Source: Sipunculus nudus
Taxonomy: Eukaryota > Annelida > Sipuncula > Golfingiida > Sipunculidae
Direction of reading: 5' to 3'
Length of the DNA stretch: 64,000 bases
Assembly (NCBI GenBank): GCA_026874595.1
Contig: CM049311.1
Location: forward strand, 35,507,176-35,571,175
The notes beneath the pieces are model-generated. The model had not been told where the DNA came from. It did no database searches and saw only the letters and a program-made list of their open reading frames with translations. Within the stretch, counting starts at the first letter, position 1, and each line of letters begins with the position of its first letter. A program made the position numbers and the translations under genes. Of the stretch, positions 60,790-64,000 are shown in pieces.

Positions 60790-61000
60790 GTGAACAGATA
60801 CTTGGTGCTGTTGCTTCAAGTGCTGGTGTTGAGTGAGTGTTCTCAACTTTAAGATTCATTCACTCATAAGTCAGGAACCGACCAGGTACAGCAAAAGCTG
60901 GGAAACTTGTGTTCATATACAAACTGCTGAACTCTAAAAAGCATATAGCTGATTTAGTATGACATTCTCTGTGAGACAATCTTGACAGCATTACTGATTT
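60790..61000 (+). pseudogene. hAT dimerisation-domain relic
   Basis: The plus-strand frame reads LGAVASSAGVE, stop (TGA), VFSTLRFIHS, stop (TAA), VRNRPGTAKAGKLVFIYK. This is the C-terminal motif of hAT transposases (SSAGVER-FST...LRNRLG...KLVF in related proteins). A second, shorter copy of the last part follows at about 61055-61200, so the fragment was duplicated. Confidence 0.7.
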
Positions 61001-61200
61001 AAATAAAAATTCATTTTGTTAACCATGCAAAGATTAAAATGAATGAACATTATTGTTCATAAGGCAGGAACAGACTGTGTACAGCGAAAGCTGGGAAACG
61101 TATGTTCATATACAAAGTGCTGTCGACTAAACATCATGTCTGATTTAGTATGATGTTCTCTGTGAAACATTAAGGCAGTATTACTGATTTATATCAAAAT

Positions 61201-62141
61201 TCATTTTGTCAACCAAAGCAAAGATTAAAATGGACTTTAAAGTTGCCATGATATATGAAATAATATGATGTTGAAGATATGTGTATTTTTAGAATAAAGT
61301 AATACTAGCTGCACCCGTGGTAAATCCACGGTTCTATCTGATGCATATTTTTGTAATGAGCTGATAATCCTAAGATTTTTGCAGGAAATTTTATCATGTG
61401 TTTCACTTTATGATATAAAGATAAATTCTGTTAGAATTCTCCATGAACACCCTCTCCAAAAATATCAACATAAAAAGAAAGGTAATTCTATTCCAGGAAT
61501 CACACAAAACGATAAAATTTGGAAAGAGACGTGAGGCATGTATACAGAGTGCACGAATTTTTCAGTGAGAATTTTTTTCCCGATAAACATAGGTCCGACA
61601 GCTTATTGCTTGGGAAATATTGTAGATATTAATATAATATAATAACTATATATTATAAAGAAGTGTTCTTCCCTGAAATTATATGAAAGATGCTTTGTAT
61701 TGGTTGAAGCTCAGGCGACATCGTGAAACACGATGTTTATTCAGTGTAGCAAGTTGAGGGTATAGTCTAAGGCATGTTAACAGACACATGCGTTATTTGT
61801 ATACGCATGCACATGTCGTTGAAGTCTCTTGTACGCGAAACGTATAGCTGCCATTGTGAAAAAGATAGCCCCAGAAAAATATATTCTAACAGTATTAAAG
61901 TTTTGGTTTAAATACTGTAAATTGTCATGGAATAAGCAGGTCTGATGCAAAATTGACAACTCTCCCAGATAAAAAGAAAGCAGATTGATATATTTCGATG
62001 AAAGCATTTAGCAAAGAAACCACTTCAGCTTTGGTTCGTTGCATTGTACTTTAGAAAATTAACGCAAAATGTAATATACAGATTTTGCTGAAAATCTGTA
62101 TAGGGGTAGAGTTAAACTGCATCCGTAATCCGTTCAATTTT
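61201..62141. other. No gene seen
   Basis: AT-rich sequence. A TACTAGCTG motif near 61308 is shared with 11628, hinting at an interspersed repeat; no frame is supported. Confidence 0.4.
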
Positions 62142-63430
62142 TGGAGGTAATCGGAATCACCATAACATTTTTTTCTTAAGTGCCATAATCATAATTCCAC
62201 AAAGGAATAATTATAAGGGGCTAATTCTTTGTCCCCGAGTAGAAGCCGCCCATTTGTATGTATTTGTTCTGCCACTCGCTTGGTGAAACCCATGACAATG
62301 TTTTACATGAAACGTGCACGTATGATCGAACGACTGATTAGTAGATTTTGGCAGGAGTTCCAATTCCTCAAGAGATGTAGGACCCTTAGAAGTGTGTGCA
62401 ATCCTAGCCCCCCCCCCCCCCCCCGGTCCTTTGGAATAAAACTTTTTTCAAACAACCCATAAATCTGCCAAACAATTGAAACCATGGTTATCATGGAATG
62501 ATGCTTCTGAATGTATAAAATCAACATACCTGTAAACCTATAAAAGGGTGATCGTGTAAAACGTCTCAGCTGCTTGTGTCCACTCAACGGATAAGTGCTC
62601 CCTATTACAAGATTCATGTCGACGTGTTTCGCGCTTGAATTCAAAATCTTTACTTCCTTTTGCACATTAAAAATCCTTAACAGGCGATATAATTGAAATG
62701 GGGTTCAGTGAGGATTACGGGTCGCCTTCTGAAATGCGTGTCAGGCGAAAATTGTTTTGCTGAACATTGCAGAGGGTTAGGGTAAAGACACTTCAATGGT
62801 CCATTTCATCTTGGAGGTAATAAGAATAAACACAATATATATTCTCTTATACACTATTATCACAAGGGACCATTCCTTTGTCCCCGTGTGGAAGCCACCC
62901 ATTCGTATTTATTTGTTCTGCCACTCGCAAGGTGAACTCGTGTTACCGAAGCATAAGTGTTCACACATGAAACGCATACGCGTGAACACGTGACTGATAT
63001 TAAAGGAGATTCTGGTGGAGGTCTCTACGTCCTGCCTACAGATTCTAGTTTGTTATCAAATTAAAGATGTACTGGTGATATTTTTCATGTTTCACCGTCC
63101 CTACAGACAACGGATCTTAACAAATATATGTGAACCAAACCACCCCCCCCCCCCCACCCAACCTAAATGAAAATTAAGTTGCGAGTCTTCTTTTTTTAAA
63201 AAGAACTTTTGAAACCATGGCTATCATGGAAAGATATTCTGAATGTATAAAAATCAACATACCTGTAATCCATAAAAAAAATTGTCACACGATGGCCACA
63301 TTACTGGACTCGCAGTGTTGACAAAACTGAAGAGCCCTCGCATTGAAAGCGGAGTCATGTGGTCTTTGAATTGAAAACCTTTACTTCCTTTTTAAAGAGA
63401 AAATTCCTTTAGAGGCGTAACAATTGGGGA
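62142..63430. repeat. Diverged direct duplication, units of about 560-620 bp
   Basis: 62142-62703 and 62813-63430 share GGAGGTAAT, TTTGTCCCCG, GTATTTGTTCTGCCACTCGC, GAAACCATGG, CTGAATGTATAAAA, CAACATACCTGTAA and CTTTACTTCCTTTT in the same order. Both contain a long C run (62408-62424, 63143-63155). No conserved frame was found on either strand. Confidence 0.75.
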
Positions 63431-64000
63431 TCAATTGGGACAAAAGTGGACCCGCGTGACGCGTAGTGCACGGAAATGCCCTTTGGGCAGGACATGCGCT
63501 CTGGCCACGGTCTTAACAGGCCAGTGAAAATTCCCGAGGCGCCTCCTGAAAAAGCGTCACGGGCGTGGAGGACCTTGCAGCACAAAAGAAATAGCGGCAC
63601 CTAATGGGAAATGTTAAATTTCTTAATTATTTAGCTTAAAAGGGCATAATCCCGCAAAATAAAACAAACTTATCCTAGAAGAGCACACCACCGATACGTC
63701 TGCCGAATTTGGAGAGTCAAATCAGAACGGAAGCATGCAGGTAAACTGTGGTCTAGCAAAAACCCAACTCCGTATTAATAACTATAGATGTTTAGGCCTA
63801 CCTAACAAACTATTGCATTTTTATTTTAATCAGAACCAATTTACTAATTGCATATCTATGATTGCAGAATTATATAAATTATCAAATTAATAAAACAACA
63901 TTTTAATTGGAACATCCTTGGCACCAATTTGAAAAAAAAAGTTTAAAATCGATTTAAATCAAATAAATCAGATTTACATCAATAAAATCCGATTTTTTAT
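63431..64000. other. No gene seen; ATTTAAATC motifs at the edge
   Basis: The last 65 bases hold several GATTTAAATC-like motifs, also seen at 60418-60470, and may be the edge of another repeat cut by the window end. Confidence 0.35.

Overview
The window looks like nuclear DNA of an animal, most likely a bivalve mollusc. It is AT-rich, has no bacterial-style gene packing, carries short exons with GT/AG borders, and is full of tandem repeats and decayed transposons. The clade is inferred from the small secreted C-type lectins, the repeat styles and a Ty3/gypsy element of an animal type; no marker gene settles the species.

The host genes are four copies of one small secreted C-type lectin gene. 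Each copy has the same four exons joined by phase-1 introns: a signal-peptide exon of 49-52 nt, a cysteine-containing exon of about 200-230 nt that I do not recognise, and two exons that split a C-type lectin domain (CTLD). Copy A is on the minus strand (11368-7113). Copies B (19588-22336), C (31532-36103) and D (47433-50111) are on the plus strand. Only C joins into an unbroken reading frame (747 nt, 248 residues). A has a 1-nt deletion in its third exon. B has lost its start codon and has stops and frameshifts. D has a stop and an insertion of about 0.5 kb in exon 2, a mutated last splice acceptor and a lost cysteine. The cluster appears to be in birth-and-death turnover.

Mobile DNA fills much of the rest. 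A 9.0-kb LTR retrotransposon (38319-47357, GTAT target duplication) lies between lectins C and D, and its 3' LTR ends 75 bp before D's start codon. Its order is gag-protease-integrase-GPY/F-RT-RNase H, the unusual integrase-before-RT order of Gmr1-type Ty3/gypsy elements. The coding part is broken by stops and frameshifts and by a nested tandem-repeat element of about 2.2 kb. The same LTR family occurs at 914-1705, as a fragment at 3326-3661, and as an antisense solo LTR in intron 2 of lectin C (33411-34262, CTAT duplication). Other relics are a non-LTR RT tail (14390-14935), a nearly readable hAT transposase (56435-58566), a second hAT fragment (60790-61000), a 979-bp terminal-inverted-repeat element (26025-27003) and several foldback repeats.

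Tandem repeats include a 41-bp minisatellite in the last intron of lectin A, a 181-187-bp satellite at 16751-17640, a roughly 335-bp array at 44270-46330, and several segmental duplications of 0.5-1.6 kb. The remaining stretches are AT-rich and show no supportable gene.
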